Positions 13,959 through 21,949 of a stretch of 27,688 bases of DNA are shown piece after piece. Where the stretch lies: the NCBI GenBank assembly GCA_046263255.1, contig JBHELD010000025.1, positions 1 through 27,688 of the forward strand, read 5' to 3'. The stretch comes from JALZEG01 sp046263255 (lineage in GTDB: Bacteria > Actinomycetota > CADDZG01 > WHSQ01). How positions within the stretch are numbered: position 1 is the first letter of the stretch; every line of letters starts with the position of its first letter. The notes below the pieces were generated by a model. It searched no databases, was not told the DNA's origin, and saw nothing but the letters and a program-made list of their open reading frames with translations. A program made the translations under genes and the position numbers.

Positions 13959-16900
13959 GCGGCCGAGGTTAACTGCTGGAGCAGACCGGTCACCCAGGCC
14001 ACGACGCCCGTCGACGGGACCGAACGCGTCGGTATGAGCAGAGCCTGCGTCGCCGGCCGCCACTCCGCGTCGGGTAGCAGCCTCTGCAGCCGCACCTGAC
14101 GCGAGTCCTCGAGCTCGATCGGCTTGATCCGCAGCATCTTGCCGATCGTCGCGGCTTCGGTGATGCCGGCGCTCGTCATGAGCCGGCGCAGCGCGGCGAC
14201 CTCGAACAGCGCCTCCACCGGGTCGGGCAGCGGCGCTCCGTACCGATCGAGCAGCTCGCTCCTGGCCTCCGCGAGGTCCTCGGCCTCCGCGGCCGAGGCG
14301 ATGCGCCGGTATGCCTCGAGGCGCAGGTTCTCGTCGGCGATGTAGCTCTTCGGGATGAACGCGTTCAGCGGGAGGTCGATCCGGACCTCCCCGTCCTCGT
14401 GCCACGGCAGCCCCTTGGCCTCGTCGACCGCCGCCGACATCAGCTTCACGTAGAGGTCGAAGCCGATCTCGGCGATGTGGCCGTGCTGCTCGGCCCCCAG
14501 CATGTTCCCGGCGCCGCGGATCTCGAGGTCGCGCATCGCGATGCGGAAGCCGGAGCCGAGCCCGGTGTGCTCCGAGATCGTCTTCAGCCGCTCGTGCGCG
14601 CCCTCGGTGATCGAGCGCTCCGGGGGCCAGAACAAGTAGGCGTAGGCGCGCTCGTGCGCGCGGCCGACCCGGCCGCGCAGCTGGTACATCTGCGAGAGCC
14701 CGAGGAGGTCGGCGCGCTCGACGATCAGCGTGTTGCACGTCGGGATGTCGAGGCCCGACTCGATGATCGTCGTGCACACGAGCACGTTCGTCTTCGCGTC
14801 CCCGAAGTCGAGCATCGTCTGCTCGAGCGCTCTCTCGTCCATCTGCCCGTGCGCGACGCCGACGCGCGCGTCGGGCACGAGCTCCTGGATCCTCCGCGCC
14901 GCGTGCGCGATCGTGTCGACGCGGGGGTGGACGTAGAAGACCTGGCCGTCGCGCAGCAGCTCGCGCCGGATCGCCGAGCCGACCATCTGCTCGTCGCGCT
15001 CGCCGACGTACGTCATCACCGGATGGCGGTCCTCCGGCGGCGTGTCGACGATCGACACGTCCCGGATGCCCGACATCGCCATCTCGAGCGTTCGCGGGAT
15101 CGGCGTAGCCGTCAGGGTGAGCACGTCGACGCTCGCGCGCAGCTTCTTCAGCCTCTCCTTCTGGTCGACCCCGAAGCGCTGCTCCTCGTCGACTACCACC
15201 AGCCCGAGCTCGTGGAACCTCACGTCCGGCTGCAGGAGCTTGTGCGTCCCCACGACGACGTCCACCTTCCCGTCGGCGAGGTCGGCGAGCACCTTCTTGG
15301 CCTCCGCCGCCGACAGAAAGCGCGACAGCATCTCGACCCGGACCGGAAACGAGCGGAAGCGCTCGACGAACGTCGAGTGGTGCTGCTGGGCGAGGATCGT
15401 CGTCGGCACCAGGACCGCGACCTGCTTTCCCGCCGCGACCGCCTTGAAGGCGGCGCGCACCGCGATCTCGGTCTTGCCGTAGCCCACGTCGCCGCACACG
15501 AGCCGGTCCATCGGCACCGGCCGCTCCATGTCGTCCTTCACCTCGTCCACCGCGCGCAGCTGGTCCGGCGTCTCCTCGTACGGGAACGCCTCCTCCAGCT
15601 CCCTCTGCCAGGGCGTGTCGGGGCCGTACGCAAAGCCCTTCGCACGGAGCCGCGACGCGTAGAGCTGCACGAGCTCCTGCGCGATCTCGCGCGCCCGGCG
15701 GCGCACCCTCGACTTCGCCTTCGACCATTCGGACGAGCCGAGGCGCGACATCTTCGGCGCGTCGCCGCCGACGTACTTCGACACGAGGTCGACCTGGTCG
15801 CTCGGCACGTACAGCTTGTCGTCCTTGAGGTACTCGATCACGAGGTACTCGCGGTGTACTCCGAGCAGCTCGCGCTCGACCATGCCGGCGTAGCGCCCGA
15901 TCCCGTGCACCTCGTGCACGACGAGGTCACCCTCGGCGAGGTCGAGGGGGCCGGACACCTGGCGCCGGCGCGCCTGGATGCGCCGGCGCGCCGCGCCCGA
16001 GCGGCGGCCCGTTAGGTCGGACTCCGCGACGAGGGCGAGCCGTGCCGACGGCAGCACGAAACCGCGGCCGAGCTCCGCGGTGACGACGTACGCGCCCGCG
16101 TCGGCGTCGGGAGCGGGCGCCTCGGGCGCGACGGTCGCCGGCAGCCCCGACGACGCCAGGTTCCCCGCCAGGCGCCGTGCGGTCTCGTCGAGCGACGCCG
16201 CGACGACGGCGCGAAAACCCTGCTTGACGTGCGACCTCAACGCGTCGACGAGGACGTCGGGACGCCCGGCCGCGGCCGTCCAGGTGTCGGCGGCGAGAGA
16301 CTCGGCCCCCGGCTCCGCGAAAGCGGTCACGAGCATCACGCACCGCGCCGGAGCGAGCGCGTCGTCCAGCGCGACGTAGTGCCCCTCGGCGACACCCGAG
16401 AGCTCCGCCCACTCCGTCACCTGGTCGAGGACCTCCGCGGCGCGGTCCCGCACCCTCTTCGGCTCGAGGACGACCGCGGGCGCGTCTTCCGGGAGCAGGC
16501 TCGCCAGCGTGACTCCGTCGCCGTCGGGGCCCTGCTCGGCGCACGGCGATATCGAGACCGACGCGATCTCCTCGCGCGAGCGCTGGGACGCGAGCGCGAA
16601 CTGCCGCAGCGACGAGACCTCGTCGCCCCACAGCTCGGCGCGCACCGGCCGGTCCGACGACGGCGGGAACACGTCGAGGATCCCCCCGCGGATGGCGAAC
16701 TCCCCCCGTCGCTCGACGATGTAGTTGCGCTCGTACCCCATGTCGACGAGGCGACCGGAGAGCTCGTCGAGGTCGACGGCGTCCCCGGGGCGGAGCTCGA
16801 CGAGCTCGAGCTTCTCCGGAGGGGCGACGAGCTGCGTCGCGCCCTGAGCCGTCGTCGCGACGACGAACTTCTGTCCCGCCTGGAGCCGCGCGAGCGCGTG

Positions 16901-17197
16901 GAGCCGCCGTCCCATCGTGTCGGTCGAGGGCGCGATGGGCTCACCCGGCAGCACCTCCCATCCGGGGAAGACCTCGGCGCCGTCCCGGCCCAGGAACGCG
17001 TGGACGTCGCGCGCGAGCTGCTCCGCCTCCTCGGCGCGAGCGGCGATCGCCAGGACCGGAGCGTCGAGGTGCCGCACGAGCGACGCGAGGACGAACGGGC
17101 GCGCGGGGTCCGGGACGGTGATCGCGCCGCGCGCGTTCAGGAGCGCCTGGACGCGCTCGTCGGGGAGGAAGTCGAGAAGGGGTGCCAGGGAAGCCAC
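13955..17197 (-). CDS. mfd: Transcription-repair coupling factor
   Basis: This is a full-length 1080-residue Mfd, which removes RNA polymerase stalled at DNA lesions and recruits UvrA. The UvrB-like N-terminal part comes first (about 1-330). The RNA-polymerase-interacting domain follows (about 420-475, GDLVVHEVHGIGRYAG and YVPSDQVDLVSKYVG). The translocase motor has Walker A GDVGYGKTE (near 570), DEEQRFG (near 669), TATPIPRTLEMAMSG (near 696), then motifs V-VI in GLDIPTCNTLIVERAD and QLRGRVGR. The C-terminal D7 domain is present. The start is GTG 17197, fifteen bases after pth. Confidence 0.98.
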   Translation of the reverse strand: MASLAPLLDFLPDERVQALLNARGAITVPDPARPFVLASLVRHLDAPVLAIAARAEEAEQLARDVHAFLGRDGAEVFPGWEVLPGEPIAPSTDTMGRRLHALARLQAGQKFVVATTAQGATQLVAPPEKLELVELRPGDAVDLDELSGRLVDMGYERNYIVERRGEFAIRGGILDVFPPSSDRPVRAELWGDEVSSLRQFALASQRSREEIASVSISPCAEQGPDGDGVTLASLLPEDAPAVVLEPKRVRDRAAEVLDQVTEWAELSGVAEGHYVALDDALAPARCVMLVTAFAEPGAESLAADTWTAAAGRPDVLVDALRSHVKQGFRAVVAASLDETARRLAGNLASSGLPATVAPEAPAPDADAGAYVVTAELGRGFVLPSARLALVAESDLTGRRSGAARRRIQARRRQVSGPLDLAEGDLVVHEVHGIGRYAGMVERELLGVHREYLVIEYLKDDKLYVPSDQVDLVSKYVGGDAPKMSRLGSSEWSKAKSRVRRRAREIAQELVQLYASRLRAKGFAYGPDTPWQRELEEAFPYEETPDQLRAVDEVKDDMERPVPMDRLVCGDVGYGKTEIAVRAAFKAVAAGKQVAVLVPTTILAQQHHSTFVERFRSFPVRVEMLSRFLSAAEAKKVLADLADGKVDVVVGTHKLLQPDVRFHELGLVVVDEEQRFGVDQKERLKKLRASVDVLTLTATPIPRTLEMAMSGIRDVSIVDTPPEDRHPVMTYVGERDEQMVGSAIRRELLRDGQVFYVHPRVDTIAHAARRIQELVPDARVGVAHGQMDERALEQTMLDFGDAKTNVLVCTTIIESGLDIPTCNTLIVERADLLGLSQMYQLRGRVGRAHERAYAYLFWPPERSITEGAHERLKTISEHTGLGSGFRIAMRDLEIRGAGNMLGAEQHGHIAEIGFDLYVKLMSAAVDEAKGLPWHEDGEVRIDLPLNAFIPKSYIADENLRLEAYRRIASAAEAEDLAEARSELLDRYGAPLPDPVEALFEVAALRRLMTSAGITEAATIGKMLRIKPIELEDSRQVRLQRLLPDAEWRPATQALLIPTRSVPSTGVVAWVTGLLQQLTSAA

Positions 17198-17212
17198 GGA
17201 CGACCTATTTTC

Positions 17213-17830
17213 TCAGGGTTTCGCGCGCGTATTGAACTCGTTCATCGCGCGCTCGATCCCGCTCGTCACGACCGCCTCGACCGCGTCGGCCGCGGCCTCG
17301 AGCACGAACGGGAGCTCCTTGCGCTCCGCGGCGGAGAAGCCTTCGAGGACGTGACCGACCGCGTCCTTGAACCCCGGCGGCCGGCCGATGCCGACCCTCA
17401 CGCGCGCGAACTCCTTCGTCCCGATGTGGCCGACGATCGAGCCGAGGCCGTTGTGGCCCGCGGTGCCGCCGCCGGCCTTGACGCGGACCTCGCCGAACGG
17501 GATGTCGAGCTCGTCGTGGACGACCACGAGGTTGCCCGCAGGCTGCTTGTACCAGCGCAGGAGCGCCCCGACCGGCCGCCCCGACTCGTTCATGTACGAG
17601 GTCGGGCGCGCGAGCACGACCCGCGTCCCCCCCAGCGACCCCTCCGCGACCAGGCAGCCGCTCTTGTGGCTCTTCAGCGTGCCGCCGGTTCGCTCCAGCA
17701 GGACGCCGATCGTGAGCGCGCCGGCGTTGTGGCGGGTCCGCGCGTAGCGTTCGCCGGGGTTGCCGAGGCCTACGACGACGTGGCGGTCACCGTTGCGAGC
17801 GTGGTGCGCCGACCGGCGGAAGAGCGGCAA
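17213..17830 (-). CDS. pth: Peptidyl-tRNA hydrolase
   Basis: This 205-residue Pth frees tRNA from peptidyl-tRNA that drops off the ribosome. Catalytic and binding residues are visible: VGLGNPGERYARTRHNAG with Asn24 and the catalytic His34, NESG, VVHDELDIPFG and GGGTAGHNGL. The only sensible start is TTG 17830, directly after the rplY stop, with a 15-residue basic leader before the conserved core. The rplY-pth pairing is standard in actinobacteria and supports translational coupling. Confidence 0.97.
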   Translation of the reverse strand: MPLFRRSAHHARNGDRHVVVGLGNPGERYARTRHNAGALTIGVLLERTGGTLKSHKSGCLVAEGSLGGTRVVLARPTSYMNESGRPVGALLRWYKQPAGNLVVVHDELDIPFGEVRVKAGGGTAGHNGLGSIVGHIGTKEFARVRVGIGRPPGFKDAVGHVLEGFSAAERKELPFVLEAAADAVEAVVTSGIERAMNEFNTRAKP

Positions 17831-18514
17831 CTACTCTGCGGCCGCTGCCCCGCCGGCCTCGCCCTCTGAGATCTCCTCGCCTGTCGCGCCCTCGGCCGCC
17901 AGACGGGCCTCCGCGTCGCCGGCCCCGGCTTCCTCCTCGAGCGCCTCGAGGGCCTCCTCCGAGATCGGCGCGACGATGCTCGCGACCACGGTGTCGGGGT
18001 CGTCCAGGATCGTGTACGCGGCGCCCGCCGGGAGATCGGCGACGCGCAGCGTGTCGCCGAGGTTGAGGTTCGAGACGTCGGCGTCGACGGCGTCGGGCAC
18101 GTCGGACGGAAGAGCCCGGACGCGGACGGTGAACAACGGGTGCTCGAGGACGCCGCCCTCGCGCGCGCCGGGGGCCTCGCCGGCGATGTGGACCGGCACC
18201 TCGACCTCGACCTCGACCGTGCGGTCGACCTTCACGAAGTCCGCGTGGAGCAGCGTCCCGCGCACCGGGTCCCGCTGGAGCTCCTTGGTGAGCGCGAGCG
18301 TCGTGTCGCCCTCGATCTCGAGGTCGAGCAACGTGTTCAGGCCGGTGTCGGAGAGCAGGGCGGTGACGAACTCGCGGCGGTCGACCGAGATCGCGACCGG
18401 CTCCATCCCGCGGCCGTAGACGACGCCGGGGACGCGCCCGGCCGCCCGGGTGCGGCGGGCAGAGCCCTTCCCGGCGTCCCCGCGCCTGTCCGCCTTCAGC
18501 CTCACCTCAGCCAT
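17831..18514 (-). CDS. rplY: 50S ribosomal protein L25/general stress protein Ctc
   Basis: This 227-residue protein is of the long (TL5/Ctc) type: an L25 domain binding 5S rRNA (about 1-92, including GRVPGVVYGRG), then the second beta domain (about 95-185, PVHIAGEAPGAREGGVLEH and ALPSDVPDAVDADVSNLNLGD). The tail of about 40 residues is very acidic and Ala/Gly-rich (EALEALEEEAGAGDAEAR). The start is ATG 18514 with GGGAGG seven bases upstream. It is the first gene of the run to pth and mfd. The upstream interval lacks prs and contains a tandem repeat instead. Confidence 0.97.
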   Translation of the reverse strand: MAEVRLKADRRGDAGKGSARRTRAAGRVPGVVYGRGMEPVAISVDRREFVTALLSDTGLNTLLDLEIEGDTTLALTKELQRDPVRGTLLHADFVKVDRTVEVEVEVPVHIAGEAPGAREGGVLEHPLFTVRVRALPSDVPDAVDADVSNLNLGDTLRVADLPAGAAYTILDDPDTVVASIVAPISEEALEALEEEAGAGDAEARLAAEGATGEEISEGEAGGAAAAE

Positions 18515-18639
18515 CGCAAGCCTCCCGCTAGTTCGTGTGATCGTCCTTCTGTCCCCACCGCTCGCCGAGGCGACCGGTGCCGCGCCGAAAGCGATCCGCT
18601 CTCGGGGGTCGCCCTGCCGAAAGCGGCGGGCGAACGGTC

Positions 18640-18645
18640 ATTATG
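18640..18645 (-). promoter_or_regulatory. Candidate -10 element for the rplY operon
   Basis: CATAAT on the minus strand matches the sigma-70 -10 consensus at five of six positions and lies in the only AT-rich patch of the rplY upstream interval, just downstream of the repeat array. No good -35 hexamer is seen 16-18 bases upstream, so it is tentative. It would give a leader of about 118 bases. Confidence 0.35.
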
Positions 18646-18664
18646 GCCGAAAATACGCCGCTCC

Positions 18665-18860
18665 GGGCTCGTCGAGCGAAAACGTGCGGCAGGCGTACGG
18701 GGCGGCTCAACGAGGGGACGAGGCGGACCCGCCACCGGGCTCGTCGAGCGAAAACGTGCGGCAGGCGTACGGGGCTGCTCAACGAGGGGACGAGGCGGAC
18801 CCGCCACCGGGATCGTCGAGCGAAAACGTGCGGGAGGCGTACGGGGCTGCTCAACGAGGG
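18665..18860. repeat. 72-bp tandem repeat with nested hairpins, 2.7 copies
   Basis: Copies lie at 18665-18736, 18737-18808 and 18809-18860 (partial, 52 bp). Copies 1 and 2 differ at one base (ggcggctc against ggctgctc); copy 3 differs at two and then diverges next to the glmU stop. On the minus strand each copy has CTCGTTGAGC pairing with GCTCGACGAG across about 27 bases, with CGTACG/CGCACG pairing inside, so a nested hairpin is possible. A second small dyad, GGCGG-GT-CCGCC, lies in the spacer part. The unit is a multiple of three, so all frames stay open through it, but I see no convincing protein. The rest of the interval 18515-18866 holds only the rplY ribosome-binding site and a possible -10 box. 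Confidence 0.9.
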
Positions 18861-18866
18861 CAAGAG

Positions 18867-20279
18867 TCACGGATCCTCGGGATCCCGCGGCTCCATCTTG
18901 TTGCCCTTGCCCTCGATGATCCGTGCCGGCACCCCCACCGCCAGCGCGCCGTCGGGGACCTCGCCGCGGACCACAGAGCCAGCCCCCGTCGCGGCCCGCT
19001 TCCCGATCCGTGCCGGCGCGACGATCATCGTGTCGGAGCCGATGTAGGCCTCGTCGTCGATCACGGTCCTGTGCTTGGCGCGGCCGTCCCAGTTGCACGT
19101 GATCGTTCCGGCCCCCACGTTCACGCCCCGGCCGATCTCCGCGTCCCCCAGGTAGGCGAGGTGGCTGGCCTTGCTCCCCTCCCCGATCGTGGAGTTCTTC
19201 GTCTCGACGAAGGTCCCGGCGCGGGCGCCGCGCTCGAGCCTGGTGCCGGGTCGCAGGGACGCGAACGGACCCACGGACGCCCCGGGGCCGACGACCGAGC
19301 CGCGCACGACGGAGAACGTCACGGTCGCGCCCTCCTCCACCCGCGAGTCGACGACCCGCGTCTGGGGGCCCACCTCGGCGCCGGCGCCGACGACGGTCTC
19401 TCCTTCGAGGAACGTGAACGGGTGGATCGTCGCATCGCGGTCGATCTCGACCCCCGCGTCGATGTAGGTCGTGGCGGGGTCGACGATCGTGACGCCCTCG
19501 GACATCCAGTGGAGCGCGGCACGGCGGCGCAACGCAGCCGCGGCTTCCGCGAGCTGCGCGCGCGAGTTCACGCCGGCGACCTCGCTCGCGTCGACGGGGA
19601 AGGCGACGACCGGACGGGAGCGCTCGGCGATCGGGGTCAGGACGTCTCCCAGGTAGTACTCGCCCTGCGCGTTGTCGTCGTCGATGGTGCCGATCGCCTG
19701 GCGGAGCACCGCCGCGTCGAACGCGTAGACGCACCCGTTCACCTCCTTGACCGCGAGCTGATCGGGCGTCGCGTCGCGCTCCTCTACGATGCGGATGGTC
19801 CCGCCAGCCTCCCTGATCACCCGGCCGTAGCCGGAGGGGTCGGCCAGCTCGGCCGTCAGCACGGTCGCGCCGGCGCCGGCTTCGGCGTGCGCGTCCAGCA
19901 GGCCCCGCAGCGTCTCCGCCCGCAGCAGCGGCGAGTCCCCCGGAGCGACCAAGACGGTCCCTTCCGTTATCCCGGCCTCGAGTCCCATCCGGACCGCATC
20001 CGCCGTCCCCCGGGGCGGAGACTGGACGACGAAGTCGAGGCCGTCGGAGAAGCCGGCCCGCGCCAGCCCCTCCTCGAGCAGATCCCGGCGCTGCGAGACC
20101 ACGACCACCCGCCTCTCCAGCGGGAGCGGCGCGAGGGCCGCGAGGACGTGGGCGAGCAGCGGTCGCCCGGCGGCCCGGTGGAGGACCTTGGGCAGCCGCG
20201 ACTTCAGGCGCTTCCCGTCGCCGGCAGCGAGGACGATCGCGCTGACGCCGATGACTCCCCCTTTCAGGACCCGTCGCAA
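18867..20279 (-). CDS. glmU: Bifunctional UDP-GlcNAc pyrophosphorylase / GlcN-1-P acetyltransferase
   Basis: This 470-residue GlmU makes UDP-N-acetylglucosamine for peptidoglycan in two steps. The N-terminal uridyltransferase starts SAIVLAAGDGKRLKSRLPKVLH (the usual Thr of GTR is Lys) and has PRGTADAV, APGDSPLL and EVNGCVYAF. The C-terminal left-handed beta-helix carries the acetyltransferase site, with catalytic His in SHLAYLGDAEIG and NVGAGTITCNWDG. The first usable start is TTG 20279. However, the strong AAAGGGGGAG (20255-20264) sits eight bases before GTC 20246, exactly where GlmU proteins normally begin, so the real start may be there or the base may be wrong. The usual downstream partner prs is missing; the repeat array follows within six bases of the stop. 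Confidence 0.95.
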   Translation of the reverse strand: MRRVLKGGVIGVSAIVLAAGDGKRLKSRLPKVLHRAAGRPLLAHVLAALAPLPLERRVVVVSQRRDLLEEGLARAGFSDGLDFVVQSPPRGTADAVRMGLEAGITEGTVLVAPGDSPLLRAETLRGLLDAHAEAGAGATVLTAELADPSGYGRVIREAGGTIRIVEERDATPDQLAVKEVNGCVYAFDAAVLRQAIGTIDDDNAQGEYYLGDVLTPIAERSRPVVAFPVDASEVAGVNSRAQLAEAAAALRRRAALHWMSEGVTIVDPATTYIDAGVEIDRDATIHPFTFLEGETVVGAGAEVGPQTRVVDSRVEEGATVTFSVVRGSVVGPGASVGPFASLRPGTRLERGARAGTFVETKNSTIGEGSKASHLAYLGDAEIGRGVNVGAGTITCNWDGRAKHRTVIDDEAYIGSDTMIVAPARIGKRAATGAGSVVRGEVPDGALAVGVPARIIEGKGNKMEPRDPEDP

Positions 20280-20330
20280 GCTTCGGGGCCACGGCCACTC
20301 GAAAGCCCCCAGGACCCTTCGGAAGGCCCG

Positions 20331-20402
20331 CTGCCCCGCCTGGATTCGAACCAGAACTTAGGGAACCAAAATCCCTCGGGCTGCCACTTACCCCACGGGG
20401 CA
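20331..20402 (-). tRNA. tRNA-Gln (anticodon UUG)
   Basis: This 72-nt tRNA has acceptor TGCCCCG/CGGGGCA, anticodon stem AGGGA/TCCCT around the loop TTTTGGT (anticodon TTG, codon CAA), and T arm TCTGG-TTCGAAT-CCAGG. The discriminator is G and CCA is not encoded. It lies 35 bases after the ispE stop and about 50 bases before glmU on the same strand, so it may be processed from the ispE-glmU transcript. Confidence 0.97.
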
Positions 20403-20437
20403 CCGCACCGACGGTGCGGGTTCATGCTAGTCGCGAC

Positions 20438-21349
20438 CTAGCTCAGCCGTTCGATGCACTCGGCGCGGGAGCAGGTGACGACGACCTTGTCGAACTCCCT
20501 CTCGACCCTCGCCGCGACCCGACGAGCGTGCGCCTCGTCGGCCGCGACCCCGAACAGGGTGGGGCCGGAGCCGGACATCGACGCCCCGAGCGCGCCCGCC
20601 GCCAGCAGCGCCTCCTTCTTTCCGGCAAGCTCCGGCCGCAGCGAGAACGCCGGCCGCTCGAGGTCGTTGTAGAGCAACGCCGCGACCTCCTCCACGTCCT
20701 GGGCCCCCAGCGCGAGCGTCATCTCGGCGCTCCCGACCGGCTCCCCGTCGGGATCCGGCTCCCAGCGCGCGTACACGTCGCGCGTGAGCAGGGGATCGTG
20801 GGAGATCCCGAGGACGAACCACAGGGTCGCCGGCGACGGGAGCGGGGTGAGGCTCTCGCCCCGAGCGGTCGCGAGCGCCGTGCCGCCGGAGATGCAGTAG
20901 GGGACGTCGGAGCCGACGCGGCCGGCGATCCCGACGAGCCCGTCGCGGTTCAGCTCCGTCTTCCACAGCTCGTTCAGAGCGACCAGGACCCCGGCGGCGT
21001 TGCCGCTCCCGCCGCCGAGACCGGCTCCTATAGGGATCCTCTTCACGATCCTGATGAGCACGCCGTCGTTGCGCGCCCCCTGCTCCACCAGGCGCTGCGC
21101 CGCGTGCCACACGGTATTCTGCTCCGACGGCGGCAGGAGCTCGGCCACCGCGTCCGCGAGCGTCATCTCGATCTCGACCTTGCCGGTGTCCGTCAGCGCG
21201 ACCTCTATCTCGTCGCCCATCTCGATCCCGTGCAGGATCGTCTCGAGCTCGTGGTAGCCGTCGGCGCGGCGGCCCAGCACGCGCAGGAAGAGGTTCAGCT
21301 TCGCGTGGGTCTTCATGCGCACCTCGCCGGGTGCTTGCTCAGCAGACAT
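20438..21349 (-). CDS. ispE: 4-(cytidine 5'-diphospho)-2-C-methyl-D-erythritol kinase
   Basis: This 303-residue GHMP kinase of the MEP isoprenoid pathway phosphorylates CDP-methylerythritol. Visible motifs are AKLNLFLRVLGRRADGYHELET, the ATP-binding PIGAGLGGGSGNAAG (106-120, where the common SSDAA is SGNAA), SDVPYCISGG and the C-terminal ASMSGSGPTLFG. The annotated ATG is 21349, but ATG 21316 (residue 12) has a better Shine-Dalgarno (GAGG, five bases) and matches where the family begins, so the shorter 292-residue form is quite possible. It is divergent from the plus-strand DUF892 gene. Confidence 0.96.
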   Translation of the reverse strand: MSAEQAPGEVRMKTHAKLNLFLRVLGRRADGYHELETILHGIEMGDEIEVALTDTGKVEIEMTLADAVAELLPPSEQNTVWHAAQRLVEQGARNDGVLIRIVKRIPIGAGLGGGSGNAAGVLVALNELWKTELNRDGLVGIAGRVGSDVPYCISGGTALATARGESLTPLPSPATLWFVLGISHDPLLTRDVYARWEPDPDGEPVGSAEMTLALGAQDVEEVAALLYNDLERPAFSLRPELAGKKEALLAAGALGASMSGSGPTLFGVAADEAHARRVAARVEREFDKVVVTCSRAECIERLS

Positions 21350-21389
21350 CGCCCGTCAAGGTAAACGCTCGAACGGCCTTCGCGGCCTC

Positions 21390-21415
21390 GGTTCGCCCGC
21401 CCCGCCGGTGGGTAC
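21390..21415 (+). promoter_or_regulatory. SigB/SigF-type stress promoter of the DUF892 gene
   Basis: GGTTCG (21390-21395), a 14-base spacer and GGGTAC (21410-21415) fit the general-stress sigma pattern GTTT-N13-16-GGGTA known for SigB/SigF-family factors. Transcription would start near 21422, about 33 bases before ATG 21455. The match is by eye, and the -35 differs from GTTT at one position. Confidence 0.5.
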
Positions 21416-21454
21416 GTCTGACGCGACGTGAGAGACGACGGCGGAAAGGACGGG

Positions 21455-21949
21455 ATGCCCGTGAAGACCGGTGCCGACTTGTTCAAGCACGAGCTGAAGG
21501 ACCTCTACGACGCCGAGTTCCGCCAGGCGCAGGCGCTGACGGAGATGGCCGAGAAGGTCCCGGACGGAAAGCTCGCCGAGGCGCTGCGCGAGCACCGCGA
21601 GGAGACGCAGGGTCACATCAAGCGTCTCGAGAGCGTCTTCGAGGCCGTCGGGGAGACGCCGCAGAAAGAGGCGTGCGCCGGCGTGATCGGGCTGGTCAAG
21701 GAGTACAAGGACTTCACGGGCGAGAACCCCGCGGGAAAGGTCCTGAACGTCTTCACCGCCGAGGCCGCCCTGAAGGCCGAGCACTACGAGATCGTGTCGT
21801 ACTCGGGGTTGATCAAGCTCGCGGGCCAGCTCGGCCAGACCGAGGTGATCGACCTCCTCCAGCAGAACCTCGAAGAGGAGCTCGCGACGGCGCAGAACCT
21901 CGAGATCATGTCGGAGCAGCTAGGAGAAGAGCTGGCGCTCCAGGGCTAA
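21455..21949 (+). CDS. DUF892 (YciE/YciF-like) ferritin-like protein
   Basis: This 164-residue all-helical protein is of the YciF/DUF892 family, a ferritin-like four-helix fold. Candidate metal ligands are Glu21 (ELKDLYDAE), Glu50 and His54 (ETQGHIKRLE), Glu109 or Glu112 with His110 (AEHYEIVSY) and Glu140-142 (NLEEEL), the two-fold pattern expected for a di-metal site. Members are linked to stress responses; the activity is not established. I chose ATG 21455 because GGAAAGGA lies four bases upstream, while the earlier GTG 21428 has no ribosome-binding site. It is the only plus-strand gene between ispE and metG, and its last 30 bases overlap the end of ksgA tail to tail, which suggests later insertion into the core operon. 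Confidence 0.9.
   Translation: MPVKTGADLFKHELKDLYDAEFRQAQALTEMAEKVPDGKLAEALREHREETQGHIKRLESVFEAVGETPQKEACAGVIGLVKEYKDFTGENPAGKVLNVFTAEAALKAEHYEIVSYSGLIKLAGQLGQTEVIDLLQQNLEEELATAQNLEIMSEQLGEELALQG

Noticed and set aside
12891..15728. A 945-residue minus-strand protein
   Set aside because: Only the last 355 residues (from ATG 13958) are the PPIase lipoprotein; the rest is an off-frame reading of mfd with Arg/Gly-rich composition.
14399..16015. Long plus-strand frames antisense to mfd and to glmU
   Set aside because: They are high-GC shadows: Arg/His/Asp/Val-biased, with no domains or start sites.
18665..18860. CRISPR array
   Set aside because: The copies are contiguous without unique spacers, and no cas genes are present.
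18528..18863. The 72-bp repeat as a coding repeat (24-residue units in several frames)
   Set aside because: The unit length is a multiple of three, so every frame stays open. The Arg/Pro-rich products, lack of ribosome-binding sites and nested hairpins favour non-coding DNA.
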